NCBI GenBank assembly: GCA_964006375.1
Contig: OZ023266.1
Coordinates: 13,776,565 to 13,840,564, forward strand
DNA: 64,000 nt
Reading direction: 5' to 3'
DNA from: Tillus elongatus
Taxonomy: Eukaryota > Arthropoda > Insecta > Coleoptera > Cleridae
A program made the position numbers and the translations under genes. Positions within the stretch are counted from its first letter, which is position 1. Every line of letters begins with the position of its first letter. Positions 36,443 to 47,498 of this stretch are shown piece by piece. A model generated the notes under the pieces. It was not told the origin of the DNA and ran no database searches. It saw only the letters and a program-made list of their open reading frames with translations.

Positions 36443-37261
36443 AAGTCAGGCAGCCATCATTTTTGACTATGTGTACGTAGAATGACAGGCTCTTTCAAAC
36501 GTCGTGGTAGAAATTGGCGTTGCTATTTAAAAAAATTGTCGGCGACGTCATATCTCGAACAACGATGACGTCACAAATATGGATCGTATGGACATATAAA
36601 AATGGAAAGCGACCTCGGGCCAACTTTTACGCCGTTTTAGCAAATAAACAATTAAAAAATTTCTGTCACCGATATTCCACCGCCATACATTCAACCCCTA
36701 ATTTAATCTGAGCACAGAATACAAGATGTTTGATAAAATTGAAATTTTTTTAAGAAGCAAACCCTAAAACGTTATATTACTCGAGGTTTAACGAACAAAT
36801 GTCAATTTTCACCAAATCACTCTCATTCATTCCCTACCCCCTGGAGAGATTTTACCCAAAAACAATCTGAACCGTTCGTTTGTCGGTTGCTAACTGTATA
36901 CCAAATTTGAAAACAATATCTAAATTCGTTCTAAAGTTATCGTGGGTACAAATAGACAGACATACAGACCGACAGACAAAAAAATGTTTGTGCCCAAATC
37001 ATGTTTTCCATATGTTTTGACACTTTTTACTGGGTTTAAGGGAAAAAATTTTAGTTCTTTAGCTTCATACAAAATTGAGTTTTGGGCATATTTTTCAAAA
37101 GGAGTTAGAGCACAAGATTTTTTTGATAATAGAGAGATATTGGTGGTAACACTTTCGAAAGAATTCTTCAAACGTGAGCTTACTAGGACCACTAAAATCG
37201 ATCTTCAAGGTCTGTATAAGTTTAAAGTATTAACTTTAGCAATATGCCGTATAATAATAGT
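36443..37261. other. Noncoding, partly transposon-derived
   Basis: The first part may be the promoter/terminal region of the mariner fragment. From about 36880 the sequence contains AACTGTATACCAAATTTG and (GACA)n-like GACAGACATACAGACCGACA phrases. The last 60 bp are homologous to 12.1-12.18 kb and end with the left hAT-2 target duplication. Confidence 0.45.
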
Positions 37262-37527
37262 CAGTAGTGGCTCGTGCCTTAAGGCTGCGATATCCTAGAC
37301 GAAGAAGTACCTCCGACAAAGATAGAAAATATTATCCCGTAAACTGCTGCTGAACATCTTGAATTAACGCTTTCCTTGAAAACTGTATCATTCTACCGAA
37401 GTCTTACTAAGTTGAGCTACTTCTCAGAAGGTGTCGTCAGTTTCGGCTTCGTATTTGTAGAAAAGTGGTAATAATTTTGCCTTTGAATAAATGCTACGTT
37501 GTCGGTTTGGGGTGCGCAAGAAAAAAA

Positions 37528-37995
37528 AGTTCGGGACGCAGCAAGTGCGTTATGGTAGTGAATTTTTATTAAATGCTTCAAATTTAAATAACTCAAGTTT
37601 CTACAAACTTAGAAAGTTGAATTTTGGGGTATAGTAAGGTCTTACCCAGGGCAACATATCCGAAAAATTTCATCAAAATAACTTTGTAATTTTCGGACAA
37701 AAAATTTTTTTTCAAAAGAAAACTCAACATTTGCATAACTCAATTTTTTAAAAATGTAAAAAGTTGAATTTTAGTGTGTAGCAAGGCCTTTTACAACGCA
37801 ACATATCCACCAAATTTCATTAAAATAGCTTTGTAATTTTCGAGAGAAAGATTTGTTTTGAAACAAAACTCAACATTTTCCCAGAACACCTTATCCGATT
37901 TTCCTGACTAACGAACTCATCCAAGGCATTAATAAAATAAAGGCACTTGCCGAGTTTCATCGAAATCAGTTGCTTATTTTTTGAGTTATCGATTG

Positions 37996-38068
<73 letters not shown>

Positions 38069-38180
38069 ATATAAAAATTGAAACTGACCCCGGATATGGG
38101 TTCTAGGGGTCCTAGTTCGCGCTCATTAGAAAAAATGTTTGCAAAGTCTCTCCATGGATTTTAAAAAATAAAAATTCACT
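37528..38180 (+). repeat. TArep copy within hAT-2, (TA)n at 38007-38064
   Basis: 5' module GGGACGCAGCAAGTGCGTTA, a duplicated body segment (about 37580 and 37735), (TA)n, 3' module ACCCCGGATATGGGTTC and a short terminal AAAATTCACTA. Confidence 0.85.
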
Positions 38181-38409
38181 AAAAATGAAGGGCTCGCCTC
38201 TTTTTCCCCGAAAATGTATTTTAAAAAACCTACTTACTAAACTAACTAAACTTAATAATTATTAACTACTTACCAAGTTTTCCTCTAGTTAGTTATAAGT
38301 TATACTAGTTAAAAAGTCCTTTCCTTTGATAATTACTAACACAAATCACAATTCTGTCAACACTCAGCATTCTATTTAGTTTATAAGTTATAACATAACA
38401 GACCAATAC

Positions 38410-38605
38410 TCATTCCTTAAACGAAAAATCCATACGTCTATTTTTGATAACCACAAACTGTTCTAAAACTCTGTCATTAAAGTTCGGTATTTCAAATACA
38501 AAGTCCCTGTTTATTGCCAACATTGCTAGCGCATTAAGTCGATCATTCGACATAGAATTTCTAAGGAAGGTCTTTACTCGTTTTACACACTCTCTGCGAA
38601 AAAGT
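38410..38605 (-). pseudogene. hAT transposase C-terminal fragment
   Basis: The minus strand reads RVKTFLRNSMSNDRLNALAM, then LAINRDFVFEIPNFNDRVLE, ending FSFKE and TGA (38412-38410). This is the C-terminal dimerisation tail of hAT/ZMYM1-type transposases, where VKT.LR..M..DRL follows the ERSFS box. The box itself is frameshifted just upstream. All catalytic parts are lost. Confidence 0.82.
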
Positions 38606-38972
38606 CCAATGCAAACTGCAAGTGTGGAATTTTACAGCGCACAACCAGAGTGCTAATTCGGTCGTTTTCGACGAAGATAGGCGATCATCTCGCATTGAAG
38701 TATCGCATTTCCTCAGAGCGCCGAAAAATACACACCGCCGCGCGACTGGTGTATATGGATATCGATGTATATAACGTCTGCAACTATTAACACCATACTT
38801 ATTCTGATTCTGTATTAATGGCAGCCGACTCTGCGATCCTCGATATACTAATTTTGTTTGCTGAATGCAGGAGGTAAAAAAGTCAATAAAAATTTATAAA
38901 AAAATATTATTTTTTCCACGGCAGGCGGCAGTGCGCGTGCACACTTATTGAGCAGCCGCCCCTGGTAATAGT

Positions 38973-39040
38973 GTACAATTCCTATGAAAATTCGCTACTA
39001 TAACACACTTGCTGCGTCCAGAAATTTTATTTCTTCTGCT
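38973..39040 (-). repeat. TArep 5' module, continuation beyond hAT-2
   Basis: GTACAATTCCTATGAAAATT and CACACTTGCTGCGTCCAG. It continues the repeat interrupted by hAT-2. Confidence 0.8.
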
Positions 39041-39681
39041 TAGCGATAACATTTTGAATTAAAAAGCCCGAACAATTAATTTCCTTACTTCACCTTGTAT
39101 TCCCGTTATAACATCATCATACACAAAATGCATTAATATGTATGTAAATTTCGATGTAATTTCCAACAATAACCTTATTAAGTTATTAAATTACCTAGGT
39201 GAAATGTGAGATGTACGTAGAAATTCAATTAAAGAAATTCACTAGAGCTCAGCATCTGTACCAGAGCAATTAGCTTATTAAAAAAATCATTTTAATTTAA
39301 TTAAACCGGCCCAGCCCAATTATACCAAATAATAATGCAAACAAACAAATGAACAAATTTCACAAGCAACTTGATGTGCCCATAAAAATTCTGTTAATTG
39401 GTGGAATCGGCCCGCTGGAGCACGAGCTCCAGTTAATTATAAGCAAGAAGTTCCAAGAATGCGACTTGAATTTTCACAAAACATCCAAGAAGGCTTTTTA
39501 TCGACTTTCGATGGCATAGATATTGACTATACTGAGATTATAAGTGGCCGTTAATAATATAGTCACAGTTTATTATCCCGTCATTGTGATAGAGTTCAAT
39601 AATTTGTCGATGAAGAAGAACAAGCTTTTGTTCTGGTTTCATAACAAACTACCATCTCTTATTCCTATACAATCTGAGTAC
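39041..39681. other. No gene recognised
   Basis: AT-rich sequence preceding the satellite; nothing identified. Confidence 0.45.
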
Positions 39682-41385
39682 GTAAGGTTAGATGCATTCT
39701 CACCACAATTAGAACTGTAGCCCGGTTTCGCTCTAATTAGAGCTCGTCATTACGGCATACTAATTGCTGCGAAAATACACCTATAGGGACAAAGTATGTA
39801 AGGCTAGATGCATTCTCACCACAATTAGAACTGTAGCCCGGTTTCGCTCTAATTAGAGCTCGTCATTACGGCATACTAATTGCTGCGAAAATACACCTAT
39901 AGGGACAAAGTATGTAAGGCTAGATGCATTCTCACCACAATTAGAACTGTAGCCCGGTTTCGCTCTAATTAGAGCTCGTCATTACGGCATACTAATTGCT
40001 GCGAAAATACACCTATAGGGACAAAGTATGTAAGGCTAGATGCATTCTCACCACAATTAGAACTGTAGCCCGGTTTCGCTCTAATTAGAGCTCGTCATTA
40101 CGGCATACTAATTGCTGCGAAAATACACCTATAGGGACAAAGTATGTAAGGCTAGATGCATTCTCACCACAATTAGAACTGTAGCCCGGTTTCGCTCTAA
40201 TTAGAGCTCGTCATTACGGCATACTAATTGCTGCGAAAATACACCTATAGGGACAAAGTATGTAAGGCTAGATGCATTCTCACCACAATTAGAACTGTAG
40301 CCCGGTTTCGCTCTAATTAGAGCTCGTCATTACGGCATACTAATTGCTGCGAAAATACACCTATAGGGACAAAGTATGTAAGGCTAGATGCATTCTCACC
40401 ACAATTAGAACTGTAGCCCGGTTTCGCTCTAATTAGAGCTCGTCATTACGGCATACTAATTGCTGCGAAAATACACCTATAGGGACAAAGTATGTAAGGC
40501 TAGATGCATTCTCACCACAATTAGAACTGTAGCCCGGTTTCGCTCTAATTAGAGCTCGTCATTACGGCATACTAATTGCTGCGAAAATACACCTATAGGG
40601 ACAAAGTATGTAAGGCTAGATGCATTCTCACCACAATTAGAACTGTAGCCCGGTTTCGCTCTCATTAGAGCTCTTCAGTACGGCATACTAATTGCTGCGA
40701 AAATACACCTATAGGGACAAAGTATGTAAGGCTAGATGCATTCTCACCACAATTAGAACTGTAGCCCGGTTTCGCTCTAATTAGAGCTCGTCATTACGGC
40801 ATACTAATTGCTGCGAAAATACACCTATAGGGACAAAGTATGTAAGGCTAGATGCATTCTCACCACAATTAGAACTGTAGCCCGGTTTCGCTCTAATTAG
40901 AGCTCGTCATTACGGCATACTAATTGCTGCGAAAATACACCTATAGGGACAAAGTATGTAAGGCTAGATGCATTCTCACCACAATTAGAACTGTAGCCCG
41001 GTTTCGCTCTAATTAGAGCTCGTCATTACGGCATACTAATTGCTGCGAAAATACACCTATAGGGACAAAGTATGTAAGGCTAGATGCATTCTCACCACAA
41101 TTAGAACTGTAGCCCGGTTTCGCTCTAATTAGAGCTCGTCATTACGGCATACTAATTGCTGCGAAAATACACCTATAGGGACAAAGTATGTAAGGCTAGA
41201 TGCATTCTCACCACAATTAGAACTGTAGCCCGGTTTCGCTCTAATTAGAGCTCGTCATTACGGCATACTAATTGCTGCGAAAATACACCTATAGGGACAA
41301 AGTATGTAAGGCTAGATGCATTCTCACCACAATTAGAACTGTAGCCCGGTTTCGCTCTAATTAGTCAGTACGGCATACTAATTGC
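39682..41385 (+). repeat. 116-bp satellite array, about 14.7 units
   Basis: GTAAGG(C/T)TAGATGC recurs every 116 bp from 39682 to 41306. Units are nearly identical by eye. Each carries the perfect 14-bp palindrome GCTCTAATTAGAGC, except the unit starting at 40610, which has GCTCTCATTAGAGC and CTTCAGTACGG. The last unit is truncated within the palindrome region. Homologous single fragments lie at 7830 and about 9545. Confidence 0.97.
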
Positions 41386-41765
41386 ATTACTATAAAATAA
41401 TACGGCTATGGTAGCCAGCCTTCCAACACTAAGTGAGATATAAGACACGAAGCACGTACCGCCACCTCCTTGTAGAACCAAGTATTATGTTGTCACGGCA
41501 GCTCCAAATAACACAGAGTGTTAAAAAATATAGACTGTATACAACCAACAGAGAGAACAGGTGAGAATGCATCTAGCCTTACATACTTTGTCCCTATATT
41601 GGGGTAGAAATGGGCCAGGACTGACCATTTACTAAATTGTTAGTTGGTTGTATATAGTCCCTATTTTTTAACACCCTGTGTTATTTGGGGCTACCGTGAC
41701 AACATACTACTTGGTTCCGCAACAAGGTGGCGGCACGTGCTTCGTGTCTTATATCTCACTTGGAG
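41386..41765. repeat. Segment S and its inverted copy (about 125-bp arms)
   Basis: GATATAAGACACGAAGCACG, CCGCCACCT, ATGTTGTCACGGCAGCT and GTATACAACCAAC at the left are mirrored at 41640-41765. Between the arms an inverted unit fragment (AATGCATCTAGCCTTACATA) faces the array. Confidence 0.9.
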
Positions 41766-41817
41766 TAAAATATAAGTACGCTTGGAGAACCCAAATCACC
41801 ACAACACATCTTTGAAA

Positions 41818-41866
41818 GAATTGACGATCGTTTCACTAACAAGGTTAGCGTCATCAGCGGATAAAA
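41818..41866 (-). ncRNA. Hammerhead ribozyme motif 1, intact core
   Basis: Minus strand: CTGATGA (41857-41851), stem II CGCTAAC-CTT-GTTAGTG with seven pairable positions including one G-U, then GAAACG ending at about 41829. Core boxes are exact. Best preserved hammerhead in the window. Confidence 0.85.
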
Positions 41867-41983
41867 AATTCTAACTACTTACTACTAACATCACCTTTTC
41901 TACTATGTGAAACTGCAACCTGTTATGCGCACTGATAAGTACACTTGGAGAACCCAAATCACCACAACACATTTTTTAAATAC

Positions 41984-42028
41984 CTTACGATCGTTACGCT
42001 AACCACGTTAGCATCATCAGAGGATGAA
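41984..42028 (-). ncRNA. Hammerhead ribozyme motif 2, mutated core
   Basis: Minus strand: CTGATGA (42020-42014), stem II GCTAAC-GTG-GTTAGC perfectly paired, but the GAAA box reads GTAA, which should abolish cleavage. Confidence 0.8.
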
Positions 42029-42374
42029 AAATTTCTAAACTAAATTAACAGCTACAAATGTATTTATATGATACCTAGATAGACGAACTAAACCGAAGGT
42101 AAAATTGTAGTCGGAGACCCATCGTTTGTCTATTGTATCTATATTGCACGGACAAGGTTGGCGAACTACTTTAATCTCCTAGTTGACAAATTTATGAGCT
42201 TTTATCTAATTTAAAGGATAATGGGCTTAAAATGAAAGGTGCCGCGTTATTTGAGGAAGCTCAAGTTCTTTCTTGATCTATAAATTCAGTATGTGAATAC
42301 TGGAGCCTGTGATGACCACAAACAAATACATATAGCGACAAACCAATAACTGCCGCACATCTTTTTGAAAGCAA

Positions 42375-42418
42375 GAATGACGGTTTTGCGCACAATGGTA
42401 ACTTCAACAGATGATGAA
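42375..42418 (-). ncRNA. Hammerhead ribozyme relic 3
   Basis: Minus strand: CTGTTGA in place of CTGATGA and CAAAACCG in place of GAAACG. Position within the third repeat unit supports descent from the same motif. Confidence 0.55.
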
Positions 42419-42676
42419 TATTCTAACTAAAATTCTACATAAAAACAAGTATTTATATTGATTTCTTAGATACAAAAGAAAACGAGAGGGGATTTTTAAG
42501 TCGAGAACACAACGTAGAGCCTAGTATCTGTATAGACCGGACGAGGTTATTGTCCATACTTTTTTATTCTGCCCGACAGATTAGCAGAGTTTAGCTGGTC
42601 AAATGCAAAGTGAGAATAAAGGGCTTGAAATCAAAGGTGCCGCACGGTTCAATTACGTTTTGTTCTTAATCGATCT

Positions 42677-42678
<2 letters not shown>

Positions 42679-42748
<70 letters not shown>
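42679..42748. repeat. (TA)n microsatellite
   Basis: TA run directly following the hammerhead repeat units, without TArep modules. Confidence 0.95.
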
Positions 42749-42753
<5 letters not shown>

Positions 42754-43266
42754 TTTTTTAATTACTTTTCGGCTAAATAATTCGGTAAGTCGGCTTTCTT
42801 ACAAATACTTTCCAACCCTTTCCGATACGTGGTTCGTAACGTAGACACACAATTTTTTTCTCTATTTTATCTTTCTTAAGTGTCGTGAATTCAGATATCA
42901 TTTTCCTTGTTCTGGAAATATACTTGTACATATTATGTATAGATGTGTGGCTATTTTTAAGTTTTTATTTAATTGTATTTTATATTTTTTTAGAGTATAT
43001 CTCTAAGATGTTTTGATTAATTCATTTTATAATTGTATGAACCTCAATTTTTAAAATTGGCTTTTAGAGTGTTTTAGCTTTATGAAAGGATTTGTTATTA
43101 GGTGTTTTAAAATTTTGGACATTATGATTTTTATTGTTGTAGACATAGATGTCTGTTGTCTATGATATCTGTTTTGCTTGTTTTCTTATATTCTTATATT
43201 TTTATCTAATCCTGACATGTCTTATCTACAGGGTTTTGTAGCACAGAGACCAATAAAAGTTATTAT
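42749..43266. other. No gene recognised; 5' flank of DD82E transposon
   Basis: T-rich sequence ending in AATAAAAGTTATTATTATAA, immediately upstream of the transposase remnant. Confidence 0.4.
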
Positions 43267-44341
43267 TATAACAAAAATGGGGCAGACCAGCATATATAAA
43301 GCTATTAAAGACAAAGAAGGTACCACTCGTCACAGAGAAAGAACGTGGAAGGAAAAAGACTTGATGAGAACACAAAAAATTCAATTCGTCGGAAAGTTCA
43401 TTCGTTTACCTTTAGCAATATATTGCCAACTTTAAAAAAATTTAAACTGCTATGGAAGCAGACTCCGATATGCCAAAAGTATCACGACGAGTGTTGATGC
43501 GAGGTCTGCACTCTATGAGTTTCCGATTCATGAAAAGAAATCGGAAGAGTAGTCTTTTAGAAAAAAAGAAAAGAAGTTGTTTGATGGCGTCGTACGTATT
43601 TGGAAAAACTTGGCCAATACAGGCTCGGGAATCGTAAAATTTACTTTATGGACAAAACTTGGCCAAATGAAGGTCATAGCGTTTTGAAAGTTTGGCAAGA
43701 TCTTAATGTGACAAACAGTCGAGGAGCGTTTTTAGAAGGATGGTCTACAGAGCTGAAAGCTCCCCCTGGCAAAGGAGAACGCTTGAGTGTTACTCATATT
43801 GGCAGTAACGATGGATCTCTCGCAGGTGGGATATTCGAGTCGAAGAAAACGGGTGATTACCACGAAGATATGGACTCTACGCGTTTTGAAGGTTGGTTGC
43901 TTCAGTTTTACCATAGTTGGAAGCGGTTTCTGTGGTAAGTATGGACGATGCACCATACCATAATCGTCCGTTAGAGTTGTTACCAACATCCAACTGGCAG
44001 AAGCGATAAGTTATCGACTGGCTTGACAGCAAAGGTATTGCGCATGAGGAAACCAGGCTTAAAATTCAATTACTGGACATATCACACCGTCACAAACAAT
44101 CCTTTATAAAATATGCCGTAGATAAACTAGCCTGAGAACATGAGATTATAGTCTATTTACCACCCTATGGTTGTGAGATAAACCCCGTTGAATTAATTTG
44201 GGCTTAGGTAAAATCTGAAGTAGCAAGAAATAACAAAACCGTTAAGTTGCCGGAAATAAAGTCATTGCTACATAATGCATTAAACCACGTGACTGCCGAG
44301 AATTGGCAAAAATGCATTCAGCATATTATGAAGGAGGAAAC
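43267..44341 (+). pseudogene. DD82E-type (Sailor-like) transposase, main part
   Basis: In shifting frames: MGQTSIYKAIKDKEG; VHSFTFSNILPTLKKF; SDMPKVSRRVLMRGLHSM; then NRKIYFMDKTWPNEGH with the first catalytic Asp; THIGSNDGSLAGGIF; KTGDYHEDMDSTRFEGW; MDDAPYHNRPLELLPTSNW with the second Asp; and YGCEINPVELIWA with the Glu. I count 81 residues between the second Asp and the Glu, hence DD82E, the spacing I recall for the Sailor group of Tc1/mariner relatives. Four or more frameshifts or stops (for example near 43938, 44007, 44135, 44205). The C terminus is separated by LINE E and resumes at 47499. Confidence 0.85.
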
Positions 44342-47300
44342 TTTTTTTTTTTTTATGTCAACAACACACCACGAGGGCTTACAGCCTAAATACTATCGTA
44401 CCGTGGGTGTTGACAAGGAGGAAAGAGGCAACTTGTTAATTCTGGACTTGAAGGTTTGGAGGTTCGGAGGAGAAGGAAAAACATGTGCCGGCAAGGAATT
44501 CCACAACTTGGAAGTCCTCGGGACAAAAGAGCGGGCATAACAAGATGTTCTATGTCTGGTGACCTGGACAGTAAAAGGGTGCATTCGCTCTGTTCCCCTG
44601 GTAGATCTGCTGGGGGCAGCAGGTGGGGGAATTATGGAGGAAAGCTCCTCTGAGCAGTTCCCGTGCAGATATCTATAAAAGAGAGAGAGGTCACCAACGG
44701 CACGTCGGTGGGCAAGGGATGGAAGCCTTTGGGTGAGGGTAGGGTCACCGATGAGACGTATAGCTCTCTTTTGAATGGAGTCCAGGATAGCGAGTGTAGA
44801 AGCGGCTGCTGCACCCCAGATGTGGGAGCAGTATTCGAGGTTTGGCCTTATTTGTGAAGTGTATAAGGTATAGAGATTAGTTGGTGAAAAGTATTTGCGA
44901 GCCCGGAAGAGGAAACCCAATTTCTTAGCAGCCGCTTCTACAATTGATGTAACATGTTGGTGCCAATTAAGATTTCGATCCACAGAAATGCCAACAAGAG
45001 AAAAGGACTCATTACTTTGAATAACTTGGTTGTTCATTGTGATGGGTCTAGGGCTGCTGTATCTCTTGTGAGAAAGAAAGCAAGACTTAGTTTTGGTGGG
45101 GTTGAATTGTACAAGATTTCTACTTCCCCAGTCTAATATTTTTTGGAGGTCTACGGAGACAGAACCCTCCATGAGTCTGCGATCCTCATCTAATTGGGCT
45201 AAAGAGACAGGCTTAGAATATTGTATGTTTGAGTGGAGGGTGCTGTCGTCCGCGTAACTGTGAACTGGGTTGGATGTGCTAGAGAGGAGGTCATTGATGT
45301 GGAGAAGAAACAAAGTAGGGGCTAAAGCTGAACCTTGAGGAACTCCTGCATTAATTGGATACAGTTTAGAGGAATGGCCATCCACAACAACAGATATGCT
45401 CCTGCTGGAGAGGAAATTTGCTGTCCAGGTACAAAGTTTTGGTGGTAGGCCATAGGCCGGAAGTTTATTAAGCAGCGCTGCGTGCCAGACCTGGTCGAAT
45501 GCTTTGGATATGTCTAGAGCAACAATCTGGGATTCACCGTGTTGTTCCATAGACTTGTTCCAAGAATGGGTGACAAAGGAAAGGAGGTCGGCAGTCGATC
45601 TGCGCTGACGGAATCCATACTGCCTGTCGTGGATTAGACTGTGTTTTTCAAGGAATTTTAGTAGTTCGGTGTTTATATACTTTTCCATCACTTTAGAGAT
45701 GACTGAAAGGAGAGAAATAGGCCTGTAGTTGCTAGGAAGCGCTTTGGATCCTTTCTTGGGGATAGGTTGTACTCGAGCAGTTTTCCAGTTACTAGGGAAT
45801 ATGCCTTTATTGTAAGATATCTGAAACAGACGAGTCAGGACAGGAGCAAGTTCTGGTGCGCATTTTTTGAGAACAGTTGCTGGGATCTCGTCAAGGCCAG
45901 AGGCTTTCCTGGTATTAAGAGAAGAGAGCATCTTTCGTACCTTTTTAGTTTTGAAAATGATATCAGTCATTTTATGCGCGGACTGTTGGTGGTTGAACAT
46001 TTGGAGGTGGGTTGAGAGTAGAATTTCCGGCGAACAACGAAGCAAAAAGTTCAGCCTTGCCCAGGGCGGTAGAAACAATTTCATCACCTGAGACGAGAGG
46101 TGGGAACGTGCTCTTGCAGAAATTATTCCCAATAGACTTAGCAAGAGTCCAGAAGGGTTTGCCGCCGTTGGAGCTTGAGAGGACTTTGTTTTTGATGTGG
46201 TTATTAAACGAGTTTTTTGCCTCAGAAAGAATGCGGACATAGCGGTTTCTTGCGTCGTTGAATGCTTGACGATTTTCTTGACTGGGATTGTGTAGAAGCG
46301 TTTTGTGAGCTTTGACCTTTTCAAGTCTGGCCTTGTCACAGGATTTAGAGAACCAGGGCTTTTGAGTGGCTGAAGAGGTTTTCTGTGTACGTGGAATAAA
46401 TAATTCCATGCCAGCTTGGATAATTTCGGTGACGTTTTGTGAGATATCAGAGGGGTCAGGATGAGAGAAGCAGACAGACGCCCATGGAAATGAGGAAAAG
46501 TAATCCCGCATTTCGTCCCAGTTTGCGGAGTTGTAGTGCCAAACGATACGTGGGTGTGATGACTGTGTGACCTCGGGTTGCATTGCACAGGAAGCAGTGA
46601 CCATGCCGTGGTCTGAGCGACCAAGGGGGGCGGTGACTGATATCTTATAGCATTCAGGATTTGTAGTAAGAAGGAGATCCAAGGGATTTGAGCTGTGTGT
46701 TGGGATACGAGGAAAGTAAGTAGGTTGCTGAACCATATTGGCCAAAGAATTGCTGACTGCAAAGGCCTCCGCTGCTCTCCCTTGTGGATCGGTTTTTGAA
46801 GATCCTAGCCATTCCTTATTATGGACATTGAAGTCGCCAAGAATAGTGACCTCGGAGGAAGGATATTCAGAAATCAGATAGTCGGTTTTTTCAGAAAGGT
46901 AGTCAAAGAGCTGGACAAAGTTGTTGTCAGAAGGTGACCGGTAAATGCAACAGATGAATTTAGTTGCAGCCCTGAGAGAGAGTTTTATCCATAGTATGTC
47001 TTTTCTTCCAGCTTCTAAATTGGGAAGTCTGGTGCAGGGTAGATTGCTACGGACGTATGCGCACACGCCTCCATGCAATCTAAAGGCAGTAAGGAGCTCA
47101 TACCCCGGGAAATTAAGGTGATTAGTGGCTGTTTTGGCACTGATTTGGGTTTCGGTGAGGAAGAGGAGTTGGGGCCTGTTAGCCTGGAGGAAATGGTGGA
47201 CGGAGTTCAGGTTAGAATTTAGGCCACATATATTCGAAAAGGATATGTTAAATCTTGATGTTGGCGCCCCCTGTACACCCCTCTCCCGGAGATCCGAATG

Positions 47301-47498
47301 GAGGGGTATTTTGCCTCCGGAATATTTTATACAAGGAGGAGCCATCATCATTTTTACTTATAAGGGAAACCGACTCATACACCAGAACCGGAAACGTCCG
47401 TTGGGACTTCACCGGCCCCTTGATGTATGGGGTGGTACCTCCTCGGGCGTGAAAAAATCCTTTACTATTACATAAAGGAAAATTCCACTACCACCTGC
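44342..47498 (-). mobile_element. LINE copy E, full length (3.16 kb)
   Basis: From an A-tail (T-run 44342-44354) to the common 5' terminus GCAGGTGGTAGTGG (47498). Very similar to copy D throughout. It sits inside the DD82E transposase coding sequence. At most a 2-bp (AC) target duplication is visible, consistent with CR1-like integration. Confidence 0.93.
44393..47351 (-). pseudogene. LINE endonuclease-reverse transcriptase, single 8-bp deletion
   Basis: The endonuclease frame is open from 47351 to 45972 (ILGDFNVHNKEW intact at the site where D has a stop). It then loses eight bases relative to D just after the PPTV codons near 45982. The RT frame continues open to 44393 with SKVMEKYINTELLKFL, ALDISKAFDQVWH, PQGSALAPTLFLLH and YADD. 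The frameshift separates endonuclease from RT. No other disabling lesion noticed. Confidence 0.92.

Larger units (their letters stand above)
37262..38964 (-). mobile_element. hAT element remnant hAT-2, 1.7 kb
   Basis: Left end CAGTAGTGGCTCGTGCC and right end (complement) CAGGGGCGGCTGCTC resemble hAT TIRs. They are flanked by ATAATAGT (37254-37261) and GTAATAGT (38965-38972), an 8-bp duplication with one mismatch. The flanks join to a sequence present uninterrupted at 12.1-12.25 kb. A transposase C terminus lies inside on the minus strand, and a TArep copy is inserted at about 37528-38180. Confidence 0.82.
41771..42670 (-). repeat. Tandem hammerhead-bearing repeat units
   Basis: CTTGGAGAACCCAAATCACC starts units at about 41780 and 41944, 162 bp apart (the first is truncated). 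A diverged third unit begins near 42340. Units two and three share later blocks (GGGCTT(A/G)AAAT.AAAGGTGCCGC at about 42222 and 42635). This fits head-to-tail Penelope-type terminal repeats or a retrozyme-like array. Confidence 0.75.

Noticed and set aside
39682..41385. Possible CRISPR array from regular repeats
   Set aside because: The whole 116-bp period is conserved with no variable spacers, and the context is eukaryotic; it is a satellite.
44954..46242. Plus-strand frames antisense to LINE E
   Set aside because: Complement of the LINE frame; the same shadows appear in copies A to D.
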